From NCBI GenBank assembly GCA_033002965.1, contig JAURVB010010355.1, forward strand, positions 1-64,000: 64,000 nucleotides of DNA, in the 5' to 3' direction. Position numbers and translations under genes: made by a program. Each line of letters starts with the position of its first letter. The stretch's first letter is position 1. Below, in pieces: positions 9,801-21,480 of the stretch. Below the pieces are notes generated by a model. The model worked only from the letters and a program-made list of their open reading frames with translations. It searched no databases and was not told where the DNA came from. The stretch comes from Piper betle (lineage: Eukaryota > Streptophyta > Magnoliopsida > Piperales > Piperaceae).

Positions 9801-10968
9801 TGTAAAGACCATGGAAAAAAAATTAATATATTAGACTCGGGAAGGGAAGGATCGAACGTTAGAGAATTAATATTAATTATATTATATTCTCTAACCGGTT
9901 ATGTCTACTCGGTTAAATATTTTATTCTTTACCCGGTTACCCGGGTAAAGGAATAAAATACGGGTTTTGGTGTGTTTTCACATACCCTAGACATTTTTTG
10001 TGAAGGGACGTCATTTTTCATTTTATAAATTGTGAGGGGGGCGTCATTACACTCTCATCTTCTTCTCCTCTTCCTTACCGGAGCCGGCATCTTCCTTGCT
10101 TGGGTAACCTTCCTATCTTCCTCTTCTTAATTTTCATTCATTCATATGTCTTTTTAATTGATAATAAGCTTGATAATCATTAGAAATCAAGTCTGAAATA
10201 AAAAATAAACAACAAGAACTAAACTAAAAACTGGAATCCCGTCCATGGCCGAGTAGTCTGAAATTTTGGCAAGATGGGTGACCGTAAAAATGTTTGCAAG
10301 GCATTCCCTCACAACCCCAATGTCCTTTCTTGCTGCTGGGTCGAAGGGAGGGCTCGCCATGTCCCTGGTTTCCAAGTGGTGGCTGAATTACAGCTGGTTA
10401 TGGGCAGAGTTGTAGGGAGCAGTGCTATGGAGGAATTCCAGACATCCATACCAGTTCGCCGGCCGGCCAAGGCTCACGCCGCCTCGACATTGGGTTGCCG
10501 TGCAACTTATTTAACTAAATTGCTATGAATAAGGATAGCAATTAAAGATTTAAAACCGTAACCTAAATTATCAAGATTGTGGTTAAGTAATTATCGTCTT
10601 CATGGAAAATATACTAATAATAGTAATTAAATATTTATTTATAAGTTGATAATTATTTTACTATTTGTTCAGTATTAATTATGATTTAGATTATTAATGT
10701 AAAGTAGGATTTAAATGATTAAATTACATGAATAGTTTAATATTTAATATTGTTGAAATTTAATACTGATATATATATTAGTCATTGGAAACATAAGTTC
10801 TTTTGAGTTAGAAATGCTAGACTTGTTTTCTTTCATATTATTCATGTAACCTTTTAAGTAACACCCGGTCCGGTTAGGACTGGTCGTTATAGGGTTAGTT
10901 TTGTTAAATTTTGAGTAGCACCTAGCTAGCAAGGTCCACAATATCGTGAAAAATGGCGGGTCATTATA
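9801..10968 (+). repeat. Retro2 3' LTR (family C, 1168 bp)
   Basis: It starts TGTAAAGACC and ends GGCGGGTCATTATA, so the terminal CA has become TA. It matches the 5' LTR throughout except for a gap of about 340 bp after GGGTTGCCGTGCA near 10504. That gap was probably a later deletion, because the two LTRs are made from one template. Confidence 0.88.
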
Positions 10969-12836
10969 ATTTGTCCGAGTGTTTTTTAGTCAGTTCGGTC
11001 TTGAACCAGATCCAGTTAATTGGATACGACCCTCCTTATCATGGTTCAAGATGGTATGGTGTACATTCACCCAACCTTAGCCTCCTTCACTACTTGGAAC
11101 ACCCATTTGGAGCTATGCCACCGGCCTTTTCACTTCTATTTCGGTCAACATAAGTCTAGTTTGATGTTAGGACCGAGTCCCTCAGGTGGAATCCCTTTCA
11201 ATCCATCATAGCCCCTACGTGATCTGAGGCACAGTTCCAAAGTTTGTCCCGACCACTTTAGGGTGAAAACCATAAGTGTGTGCGTGCAACTTGTAGCGTA
11301 AATGCCCTCCTCTTTGTGCCTTTGCATTGGAAACTGTGTGAATTGTGTTTTTGGTGCTGGCGCCATGGCGCCACGATGGTGTTCTTGCACCCAGCCCATG
11401 TCCTGGTTTGGCCCAGCCATGCTTGTGATGTCAACAAACCATGCTTTCCATTGTCTAGGTCATGAAGGCCACTCGCACTTAGACTAGTAGTTTTTCCCTT
11501 TTCTATGAAAACCTCCCTTTTCTACTTTTCACCTTTCCACTTGAATGGTCTGACTCCCCCTTCCCTGCCAGCCTCCTTCCATTCCTTCCTTGGCATCTCC
11601 TTGGTCTCCTAAGTCTCTTCATGTCTATCTAGGGTCCTAGGGTTGTAGGACTTAGGGTAGTATGCCCCAAGAGACATCCCTTTTGTACTATGGAGGAAAG
11701 TTTCTTCCCTTTGATGTGTTGTTTTTGTGATCTTGCATGTTGTTGCACTATGTGGCACTCTTATTCTATTTTTCTGATATTTTTCTAAAGTAGCTGAATG
11801 TCTTATGAGCCATTTAGGTGGTAGTTTAATTATATGTGCATGTTCCATTAAATAGTTATGTATTTCTAAGCATGACATAATTGTCTGTTTGAACCATCAA
11901 GGTAGATCTGCAATCATCTTTTCTCTCTAAGTTATTTTATCATGATATCACTTCTAACTTGTTAATACGAGGTAAATTTGCAATGTTTGTGAAGTATGTT
12001 TCTCTTGATTCGGCCTACATCAACATGTATGGGAGTCAAAACAGCATGTATGGGAGTCAAAAGTGGAGAAAGGTGGCAGTAATACTGCTTGTAGTAGCCT
12101 ATTGCCATGGGTGTAGCCGTGGGATGCACAGGGAGCTAGGGTTTGGAGATTGTTCCTAGTTATCCTATATCCAAGACTGCTAGTCGGTGCTATCCGAGTG
12201 GTGGAAACAACTTACCAATGCTAATCTATATTAGAGTAGCAGGCAAGGATCAAACTGTGGTGCATGGAGCATGTTGCACTAGATACCGATAGCGAGCAGT
12301 GTAGAAGTTAAATGATCAGTTACTGAGTACCAAGCATGTCGCTGCATATCGGCATTGAGTAAACCTCAGGATGGGCATTATGGTTTCCAGAGCATTCACT
12401 ATCAAAGCTGGTTGGGAGATTGCTACCCGGAACGAGTACCGGCAGTGATCGTGAGTACCAAGAGTGTGGGCGCTGGTGACCGAGCACCGTGACCAAGCAT
12501 TGGCAAGCAGCGTCTATCGGCTGAGCGAGGTTCATGGCTGAATGTACCGAGCAAGTACTGGGCATGCTGAGCAAGTGAGCGAGCCAGCAGCGAGTGTATG
12601 AGCAAAGTAGCGGTACGTGGGCACGAGCGCATGGACACGACCAAGCAAAATACTGGCATAGTGGTATTTTGCTGAGGTTGCTGAGCAGTGCACATGATTC
12701 CTAGTGGGAGTAGGAATACTAGTATTTGGAGCACTTCATGGACTGGAACATGCCGAGAGGTGAGTCAATGGCCGAGCGGTGGCTGGGGTTGAGCAAGGAG
12801 GGTTTTACCATGTAGCCAGCATGTGCCGCAGGATAT
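10969..12836. other. No recognised gene; unassigned sequence
   Basis: Short open frames here (the longest about 100 residues) show no motif I recognise and overlap on both strands. The pyrimidine-rich stretch at 11490-11600 and the change in composition resemble the leader part of an LTR, so this may continue the LTR split at 3850, but I cannot align it. At 12420-12620 there are many short imperfect GAGTACC and GAGCAAG words. Confidence 0.5.
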
Positions 12837-13262
12837 GTTGGAGTGGATTTGCCGATAAAGATGATGACAGTGTTGATAGTTATCAAGATCGATCCTTGGC
12901 CAATATATCTTCTTGGGAAGTTGGTTACAACTAACTCTAAGGGATAAGCGAGATCTTCTTGGAGATAAGTGTGATCTTCATGAAGATATGCAGTTTGTAA
13001 TTGGAGATAAGGATGATGGATTCTTAGAGATATGGATAAACACAGAGATGTCTATATAAGGGGAGTGTCCTCTTGTGTAATGAGGAATGGAGAAAAACTA
13101 GTGTGGTTCTCTTAGTGGAGGAGAAGAGAAGACCTCATCGTGCAAGAGGACACATGAAGTTGCTGCAGCCAGTACTTCGAGTGCAGGGACTGGAACTTCA
13201 CAAGGAATGCGAGAATAGTTGATGCCTGTCGGGATCAAGGCACACAGTTTAACATTCTTCAA
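12837..13262 (+). mobile_element. Possible copia-like solo LTR
   Basis: It begins TGTTGGAGTGGATTTG, the usual look of a Ty1/copia LTR start. It contains a promoter-like TCTATATAAGGGG at about 13051 followed by an AGAGAA-rich leader, and it could end CATTCTTCA near 13262. I see no clear target duplication, PBS or coding remnant, so this is tentative. Confidence 0.35.
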
Positions 13263-14479
13263 CCTTTTTGCTTTTCTAGCTGAGGGAATAGCATGTCAAC
13301 AAGTCAACCAAGGGTGTGGCATGGGGTTGTGTTTGTGAGGACTGCTATGAGGGAGAGTGCTTGTAGTTCTCACAGCCTTTTGATCTGGGTAGAAAGGCAG
13401 GGTGTGGGGTTTTCATGTCCATGCTAGCCAAGTAGTCAGGGAAGATTGATTACTTGTATCCCTGGTTTCTAGTTAATGAAATTAAGGTTGGGGCGGGAGT
13501 GCCATAATTCCGTGGTGTCGATGTTTGTGTCTTTGTTGCATAGTACCAATTACAAGATCCAAGGTTGGATTCTTCAAGATCTTGTAGAACCAAGTGGGGA
13601 CTTGGTTTGGACGTTGGATGCTACACAACCTTGGCAAGTTTATTTTGTTATGTTCATTTGATTGGTCTATGTTGAATTATTGGTAGCCAGTAACTAGATA
13701 TTGTGGGCATGTACAGTTGGGTGTGATATTGGTACTGGGGTGTTAGTGTTACATGACGCAATAGTTTCTGTGTGTCATGGTTTTCGTAGTATTGCTGCAT
13801 ACTTTTGAAAAGCTGAGTGTTTTCAAGAGGGAAATACGGCGTGCGAGGCATGGATTGGGGACTAAAAATTATACCCTAAATCAGCCCCATGACACCTATC
13901 TACTATTGTCCTCAATTTCCCTCCCATGTGTTGGTAGCCTTTGCATGTCATCTTTTGTGTGATTGTTATGTTAGGTGTTGGCTATGTCTTAATAAAATAA
14001 CAAGCTAAAATGACCTCAATAAAAGCTTGAACAAAATCCCTAACTATTGTATGTGTGTAATATGTTTTTGGTAGCTTGGTGCTCCTAGTTGAGCCCGTAA
14101 AAGTTTTTTATAAAATATATAAAAATTGTATGAGGGCTTACTGATTATCTACTATCAAGATGATAAATTTGGGGTTGAGTAAAATTAATTTAAGTTGTCA
14201 GCTAGCTCAGACATTGGGAGTGTATAGGAATGTCAAAGCATAACCCAAATTCCCTAGCTCAGGTTACAAAATTCATTGAGACTAGTGTAAGCATTGAAAT
14301 CTTATGAAATTTCTCCCAAAATTTATGATGTCTCCCAGTAGCTTCTCTAGAAAATTTCAGGGACATTGATTTGGTAGGTAATTCCGTAGGAATTTCCCAA
14401 GCCACATAAGTTTAGCTTGCTTTAGAAATCCCTTGGCCATTGCCTGAACTTTCTATGCCCACTCAGACCCAATGACATG
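13263..14479. other. No recognised gene
   Basis: The region is AT-leaning and its open frames do not exceed 66 residues. None resembles a known domain and no repeat structure stands out. Confidence 0.5.
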
Positions 14480-14661
14480 GGGGGCAGCAGAGTGGCATGA
14501 ATGGCTGCCAATCGTCACCGAGACGGGCAGCATCGGGGCATTTTGGAGACTCGGCGGTTACCGAGAAGGAAGGTGGGGGTCGGCGTGGAGATACTCCAGC
14601 GGGGCATGGCAATGATGATCAGTGGCGGTGAGGTGGCTAGAGGGGTTGTCGACAGTGAGGG
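14480..14661 (-). repeat. Near-identical copy of an A-LTR segment
   Basis: These 182 bp match 19445-19626, inside the inverted A LTR of Retro4, with two differences counted by eye. The match stops abruptly at the start of a family-C LTR fragment on the right and at CCCAATGACATGG on the left. The open frame through both copies is incidental. Confidence 0.9.
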
Positions 14662-15215
14662 CAATGATGATAATTTTATATTCTCGTTTAGATTAGGATC
14701 ATTGGTCGCAGCTGTGAGTTCGAAATATCAAGGTCTGTATAATCATTTGAAATGTTGTACTTTCCCTTGTTGGCACCCCTGGTTGGCCTGAGCCCCAGAT
14801 TCGACCACCATGCGCTGTAATGCAATCGGGGTCAGAGAATTGGCTCAGTCCAACACAGGGCCGCACCTTTAAAATTACTATGTGTGTCCGTATAATTATT
14901 TTGAATGTTGTATTTTCTGTATAATCATTTGAAATGTTGTGCTTTCCCTTGTTAGCAGCCATGGATAGCAGGAGACCAGATTCGACCACCATGCGCTGTA
15001 ACGCAATCAGGGTCAAGGAATTGACTCAGTCTGACACAGGGCCACACTTTTTAAATTACTATGTGTGTCCGTATAAGTATTTTGAATGTTGTATTGTCCA
15101 TATAATTATTTGAAATGTTGTATTTTCCTGAACTTGTATAATTATATAAAATGTTGTATTTCCCCAAACTAGTATAACTATATGAAATTTTTCCTTTTCC
15201 CAAATTGGTAGCCTT

Positions 15216-15935
15216 GTCGGTACTAATCTCAAAATGAGTTGGGAGACAATTTCTAATCTCATAATGAACTGGGAGACAATTCCTAATCTCAGAATGAACT
15301 GGGAGACTATGACTAATCTCAAAATGAATTGGGAGACCACCAAATCTAAAAATGAGCTAGGAGACAATTTCAAATCTCAGAATGAACTTGGAGACTATGA
15401 CTAATCTCAAAATGAATTGGGAGACCACCTAATCTCAGAATGAGCTGGGAGACAATTTTTAATCTCAGAATGAACCGGGAGACCATGACTAATTTCAAAA
15501 TGAATTGGGAGACCACTTAATCTGAGAATGAGCTGGGAGACCATTTATAATCTCAGAATGAACTGGGAGACCATGACTAATCTCCAAATGAATTGGGAGA
15601 CCATCTAATCTCAGACTGAGCTGGGAGACAATTTATAATCTCAGGATGAACTAGGAGACCATGACTAATCTCAAAATAAATTGGGAGACCACCTAAGCTC
15701 AGAATGAGCTGGGAGACAATTTCTAATCTCAGAATGAACTGGGAGACCATGACTAATCTCAAAAAGAATTGGGAGACCACCTAATCTAAGAATGAGCTGG
15801 AGACGATTTTAATCTCAGAATGAGCTAGGAGACGACTTTTACTAATCTCAAAATGACCTGAGAGACAATTACTGATTTCAAAATGACCTGAGAGACGATT
15901 ACTAATCTCAAAATGACCTGAGAGACAATTACTAA
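15216..15935 (+). repeat. LTR tandem array, about 29-bp monomer in an 88-bp trimer
   Basis: About 24 copies of a monomer like CTAATCTCAGAATGAGCTGG plus GAGAC are present. Three monomer types (GAGCTGGGAGACAAT, GAACTGGGAGACCATGA, GAATTGGGAGACCAC) alternate, giving a higher-order period of 87-89 bp (starts near 15428, 15516, 15603, 15691 and 15780). Minus-strand frames through it are artefacts of the repeat. Confidence 0.92.
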
Positions 15936-16027
15936 AGACTTACTTAATAATAATAATAAAAACGAGTGAAATGATAATAGGGATTATATTGACTTGTTTT
16001 ATTTAATTTTGCGTCTTAGTGGTTTTA

Positions 16028-16060
16028 TCACTAACGCGAAATTGCCTCCGCAGGTGAGCA
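16028..16060 (+). promoter_or_regulatory. Conserved U5-proximal motif of family-C LTRs
   Basis: The core is TCACTAACGC, then GAATTGCCTCCGC, then AGGTGAGCA (first G lost here). It recurs in every family-C LTR that keeps its right part, about 300 bp before the LTR end. It forms a short stem (GCGGA/TCCGC) and contains CAG-GTGAGC, which looks like a plant splice donor. Function is inferred only. Confidence 0.5.
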
Positions 16061-16328
16061 GCATTGGACTAAAGAATAGAAGTGTGGTTGGTGGTATGTC
16101 AAATCGATAATAAAAAAATTGGACTTCCTTATTATTCTCTTGTGTTATAAATGTGGCTATGGGAAACGGTCTGAGACTGTTGGACAATTATTTTATATTT
16201 TAGAGAACATGATTTATATTATATGTTGCGAGACTTACTTGCTATAATTCAATTCATTTCTGGAATGTTACATTTACATTAGCTATATTTTTAAGTAACA
16301 CCCGGTCCAGTTCGGGCAGGTCGTTACA

Positions 16329-16784
16329 AGATTTCACCGCTGTCGGGGCATGTAGCCAATTTTTTTGTAAATTAATAAAATGAACCTGTTGAAAATGAAC
16401 CTGTTGAAACTATATTATACAAGCCCTACCTATGCCTACTATAAGTATATTAGGGTTTTGTTTTCACTAACACGAGAGTATTGTATGAGTAGTATGAAGC
16501 ACACTAATACTCCTTTAAACCATAAAGTAGTGCAATGTATGATGGGATTCCATTATGCAATGCATTTCCAAAATTTGCTGCATAAACATAATTGTTCCAA
16601 TGTCATCTAAGTACCATGGCGAGCATATATAGCGGATGTGAAAGTGTGAGCTATGTATGTAAATATGTTTTGTTGAGCCTATGTGCCGGCCTATTTTTTG
16701 TGCCAGAAAATTTTATGAAGAGAGTTCTTCCTTACTACCTTGATAGGCTTTTCTATAGTTTCTAAGCTTTCACATGGGTATTAG
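16329..16784. other. No recognised gene
   Basis: An AT-rich spacer between two LTRs. The only visible structure is a 15-bp direct repeat, AAAATGAACCTGTTG, at about 16378-16407. The 76-residue frame through it has no motif. Confidence 0.5.
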
Positions 16785-19700
16785 TGTAACACCCCATTTC
16801 GGTTCACTCGTTAACCAACCCAGAAATGCTATCATAGATTGAACTATTTGCTAATCTATTTGATTCGGTCAAGTCGACCCAGATCTATCCTTGGCATCTC
16901 AAGATGGTAATGCAAGCAATCAATGAATGGATGGGATGTTTAGGTTCTAACATTGTTCTATATGCATGCTATAATACATAATTAATTATAAAACAAACTA
17001 AACAAGCGAAAAGTTTAAAGAAAATATCTTGTTTTTAAACAAATCGAACAGAGTTTCCCTTACAAGTGCAATAAGGACCACCATGTCAACAACAAGCAAG
17101 ATAAATTTATATCAATAAAAATATAAAATATAATCAATCAAAACACAATATTTCCTTCACATTCTAGTTATCATTACTTTCTTTATCTTCTAAGCAGAGT
17201 CTAGACTCCACTGCTTAACTTTTTCATTTCTATTCACAGCTTCATTCCCTTGCAAAACATTTATTCGTTCACAAAGTGGCGTTCTAAGTTCATCATTCAA
17301 ATAATTCAACATTCATGATCATCAATTACATTCAGTAGTTACATGTGTGCGCAATTTTGTTGCTGCTCCTTTGTAGTCCTGATAGTACTCAATCCTTAAG
17401 GTTCTCACCTATATAGATGATAAAAGTCGTCAATAATGATCGTTACCAGTCAAGAAATAACTAATAATAAATTGAAACAGGACTGCTATCCCTCCTATTG
17501 AATGAAAACATAATTACTTCTCCTCACAGAATCTCTCATAAGGGCAATAACTAGGAGTCAGTGAAAATGTGCGACAACATTCCGTTTCTATCTCATCTTA
17601 TTCATTGGCCACTTTAAACTATCCCATGCGTAAAAATCATTCTCTATTCTTTCACCCCCTCTACATTGTCCGTATTACTTTTAGCCCTCAGTACAGAGGC
17701 CGAGTACGTTCTTTCTTTATCTTCTGAGCCTAGTCTAGACTCCACTGCTCAACTTGTTCATTTCATTCACAGTTCCATTCCTATGCAGAACATTTATTCA
17801 TTCACAAAATGGCATTCAAAGTTCATCATTCAAAGGATTCAACATTCATCATCATCAATTACATTTAGAAATTACATGAGTGCGCAATTTCATTTTTGCT
17901 CCTTCACAATCCCGACAATGCTCAATCCTCAAGGTTGTCACCTACATAGATAATAAAAAGTTGCCAGTAACAAGTGTTACCAGTCTATAAATAACTAATA
18001 ACAAACTGACATAGGAGGGTTGATGCTCTTGCTGAATGAAAACATCAGTACTCTTCCTCATAGAATCTCTCATGAGGGAAATAACTAGGAGCCATCTACC
18101 TCGCACGATTGCATCCCTTTCTATCTCATTGCATTCATTAGTCACTGTAAACTATCCCTTGCATGGAAAAATAATCATCTATTCTTTCAGCCGCTACATC
18201 TTTTGTATCACTTCTGGCCTTGAGTAGCGAGGCCAAGTACTCTCAGGCTGTGCCTTCAATACCCCTTAAAACTACAAGTTTAGACATGCACCGTATAGTA
18301 AAATTTGTAAACCTCCACATTTCTCCGGGTTTGAGAAACTCAAAGGTGGAGTTATTAGGATTCCTTAAGAATGGAACGGATGTTCACCAATTCTAGAGCC
18401 CACTTTGACAAACACAAGCCTTATTTCAAGACGTGGTCATTGATTTTCCCTCGTCGCACAAGTCACTGAAAACTTGAAAAACTACATTTACATAGGTCTG
18501 GGTAGGGATTTTAATATAATAGGCCCGAAGTCATCATGATCTGGATATGAGTTTTTGAAAATAAACTTGAAGGATCTCATTCTTGACAATTATTAATCTG
18601 GAAATCTCATACGACTAGATGACCCGTGTGGAGTGGGATACAATTAATCCACCACTCGATACGTTCGCTTACCTGTTAAAGTAAAACATGACAGAGTATT
18701 GAAGTCAAACCTAAAATGAGTCCTAAATGGACCTGGTAGAAGCTCCAATTGTATCCAAGCACATAGGTGGCAAGCTCCTACTCCATACTTACACATCAAA
18801 CTACCTCTAACGCCCTTTTATGATCCATTCACACATCCTATAGCACACACACATCAAGACAAACTCATATCACTCACACATTAATCCAAAGAAGATTTTG
18901 CACGCTATGTTGCATTAGATTCTGATACTTACTTAATTTACCTAATTAGTTCCTTAGCATTCATTTTAATACAATTCAATCAAGTAATCATATTTTTATT
19001 GCATTAAAATAGTCACACAGAAATTCATCAATCCTAGCATTGTTGTGTAAATAATTATCACCATTAGGAAAATAATTTGAAGTTAGTTATACCTCGCGTC
19101 ATCCATAATCGGCAAGAGCTAGGGTTTCTTGTCTCAGCTCAAAACTCAAATTCCACACCCAGCAGGATTCATAGTTTGATCGGGTTTGACTGGACAAATT
19201 CGGTGGAAGATCTGGCGAATTTCAGCAAATCCAGATTTCCTACAATTTCTGGATGTTTTTCAGGAGTTTTCAGTAGTTTTTTGGCAGCTTTCAGGCGGTT
19301 TTCTGGTGACTCCTCGAGCTAGCCAATCAAGGCTATGGGTTGGCACTAGCACAGCGAGCTTGACCAAATCGTGGTGGTGGTGAGAACTGCAACGACAGCG
19401 ATAAGTAGGCCTGGGTCCGTCGAAGGGGGAGATGGTGGCAGCACGGGGGCAGCAGAGTGGCATGAATGGCTGCCAATCGTCACCGGGACGGGCAGCATCG
19501 GGGCATTTTGGAGACCCGGCGGTTACCGAGAAGGAAGGTGGGGGTCGGCGTGGAGATACTCCAGCGGGGCATGGCAATGATGATCAGTGGCGGTGAGGTG
19601 GCTAGAGGGGTTGTCGACAGTGAGGGTGGGGATGGCGTCGAGGGTTAGGGAAGGTATGGTGTTGGGGTGAAGTCTCGGGTAATCTCATAAATAAAACTTG

Positions 19701-20106
19701 ACTCGACTCCAACTTAAGTCCAAAATAATAACTAACTCGTAATAAATCCTAAAAAATCCAAAAACTAAGAAAAAATTGCATAATATATAACACATACCAT
19801 AGCATCACAATGACAAGTTCTATAACTAATAACCCATCCAAAGTACTCTATAACGTGTCTCCATGCATTATTCAGCATAAAAATAATTCTACGATCAAAT
19901 AAAATAAAAATAACTACATATCGTCATATACTCTGATAACTTATTTCTCATCATCTTTCTCACGTTATCATCATATACTCAACTACACCTAACCCTCATT
20001 GCTCATAACGTTAGAACGTGGTTCATGAAACTGACTCAATTCGAACTAATGGTTAAACCAACTGGTATGCTAATATAAAACTCTTACTTGAGTCCCTGGT
20101 TTTACA
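16785..20106 (-). repeat. Retro4 3' LTR (family A, 3322 bp)
   Basis: On the plus strand it starts TGTAACACCCCATTTCGG and ends CCTGGTTTTACA, the inverse of the A-LTR ends. It is longer than other A LTRs (2.8-3.0 kb) mainly because of a 534-bp tandem duplication. The GC-rich U3 block is at about 19340-19660, and the TATA-type position near 18495 is eroded. Confidence 0.92.
17171..18241 (-). repeat. 534-bp tandem duplication inside an A LTR
   Basis: Unit 1 (about 17171-17706) and unit 2 (about 17707-18241) share landmarks such as CTTTATCTTC at 17181 and 17715, AGTCTAGACTCC, and CAGTACAGAGGCCGAGTAC against GAGTAGCGAGGCCAAGTAC at the unit ends. Other A LTRs have this stretch once. The copies have diverged considerably, so the duplication is old. 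Confidence 0.88.
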
Positions 20107-20121
20107 TCCTTCCCTCCTTAG
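20107..20121 (-). other. Retro4 polypurine tract
   Basis: On the minus strand CTAAGGAGGGAAGGA directly precedes the LTR start at 20106. The preceding AAAATTTTGAAGGAGAAATT matches the end-of-pol context before the PPT at 60037-60051. Confidence 0.9.
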
Positions 20122-21480
20122 AAAAATTTCTCCTTCAAAATTTTAGCCAAGGAAGTTTCAAACTGATCCATAATCTATAGAAGGTAGTGTTTGGTAAAGT
20201 ACCTAGTTGTGCAGCTAGTTGTTCGAATATCTTTGGCTATCGCTTCCTCATCTCATCTTCACGTTCTCATGTGTATTCTTCAACTCCTTGTACACTCCAT
20301 TGCACTTGTACTAGGGGAACCTCTTTTCTTCAGAGAATCTTCACTCATCGATACACAATCTGAACTGCATCTTCTGGACACGTTAGGTCTGGTCGCAGCT
20401 CTATCTCTCTGGAATTGACAACATTGTCTAGATAGTTTCTTTAGGATTGACACATGGAAGACATTGTGCAAAACAAAAAAATGAAGTGGTAATGCTAACC
20501 TATAAGCCATTGGGCCAATGTGCTCGATCACATCAAAGGGTACAATTTATCGCAGACCCAGTTTCCCACGCAATCTGATTCTCGTGTTTCCCTTAGTTAG
20601 AGAGACCTTCAGGAGAACGTGATCTCCTAGTGCGAATAGAACCTCACGTCTGCGCTGATCCGTATAACTTTTCTATCTATCCTGAACTATCCTCATTCTC
20701 TTACTGATCTGCATTACCACTTCCTATTTCTATTGGATCATCTCTGGCCCAATTTTTCGTGGCTCGCTGCCCTACAACGCAATATACTAGGGATCGACAT
20801 GATATACCGTATAGTGCCTCCAATGGTGGCCTGATAGCTTTTGTTGTAGCAAAACTCCACTAGTGGTAGACGCTCTTCCCAACTTCCTCCAAAATCCAGA
20901 ATGCATGCTCTGAGCGAATCATCTAGGATATGTATGGTTTGCTTAGTCTGCCCATCTGTTTGAGGGTGACAGGCTATGCTAAATATCAAGTCTGTGCCCA
21001 TAGCTGCTTGGAAAGCTTTCCATAATCTAGACGTGAACCTTGGATCCCTAACTAATATGATCTCCCATGGCACTCCATGTAGCTTGACTATCTGGTCTCT
21101 ATATAGCGTGGCCAAAGTGGTTAATGGGACATCCACCCTAATTGGTATGAAGCAAGTGCTCTTTGTGAGTCAATCTACTATGACCTATATTGCATCCTTC
21201 TGTTGGCAGGTCCTAGGCAAACCGACTACAAAGTCATATGCTATACTCTCCCACTTCAGCTCTGGGGTTTGCAATGGCTATAGTGTTCCACCTAGGCGTA
21301 CGTGCTTGACTTTCACTTGCTAGCACACCAAACATCTGGCAACAATGTTGTATACGTCTGTATTCATTCCTGGCCACCATTACATTTGTCGGACATCATA
21401 TTACATCTTCACTCTACCTAGATGCACTAAGCATTTTGAAGTTTGAGCTTCATAAAGAATCGTACTTTGAAATCCAAAAC
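20122..21480 (-). pseudogene. Retro4 integrase and C-terminal module, broken
   Basis: Minus-strand reading gives the zinc-finger end CLVCQQVKVKH (about 21340-21300), then WESIAYDFVVGLPRT and a core frame at 21136-20738 with LYRDQIVKLHGVPWEII. The second catalytic position reads ILVRDPRF instead of VSDRDPRF (Asp to Val). The Glu position reads DGQTKQTI instead of DGQSERTI (Glu to Lys). A stop also follows the first Asp (VIVD then stop). The C-terminal module AYRLALPLHFFVLHNVFHVS lies at about 20500-20445. Two of the three catalytic residues are gone as well as the frame, so it is a dead enzyme. Confidence 0.88.

Larger units (their letters stand above)
3851..10968 (+). mobile_element. Retro2: family-C Ty3/gypsy element with both LTRs
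   Basis: The order is 5' LTR (3851-5372), initiator-Met PBS, shortened gag, protease, RT, RNase H, integrase, chromodomain-like tail, PPT and 3' LTR (9801-10968). The domain order protease-RT-RNase H-integrase places it in Ty3/gypsy. The long LTRs and the segment ending [17 protein letters not shown] fit chromoviruses of the Tekay/Del type (family knowledge, not a computed tree). It has several stops and frameshifts, a large gag deletion and a TRIM insertion, so it is dead. The 5 bp on either side (GTTAG and ATTTG) do not match, so no target duplication survives. Confidence 0.92.
14662..16328 (+). mobile_element. Family-C LTR, 3' portion
   Basis: It matches the right part of the Retro3 3' LTR (from about 37920 to 39519): the TTTATATTCTCGTTTAGATTA start, the GCCTGAGCCCCAGATTCGACC block present twice, the tandem array, the conserved motif at 16028-16060, and the end GGTCCAGTTCGGGCAGGTCGTTACA at 16328. 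No PBS follows, so it is a truncated solo LTR. Confidence 0.88.
16785..21480 (-). mobile_element. Retro4: family-A Ty3/gypsy element, 3' half
   Basis: On the minus strand this reads integrase core, C-terminal module, PPT, then a complete A LTR. It is cut at 21480 by a plus-strand A LTR, and its 5' part was not found in the window. It shows that family-A LTRs once belonged to coding Ty3/gypsy elements. The 5 bp beyond the LTR end are ATTAG at 16780-16784; with the other end missing, a target duplication cannot be tested. Confidence 0.88.

Noticed and set aside
3851..10968. Target duplication for Retro2
   Set aside because: The flanks read GTTAG and ATTTG and do not match. The last LTR base pair is also mutated, so no duplication can be claimed.
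15059..15780. Repetitive frames with QFILRL-type peptides
   Set aside because: These are the 29-bp LTR array read through. The array period is not a multiple of three and the same artefact appears at 27689-28004 and 38536-38880.
15216..15935. Possible CRISPR-like regularly spaced repeat
   Set aside because: The units are directly adjacent with no unique spacers, sit inside plant LTRs and alternate in a higher-order pattern.
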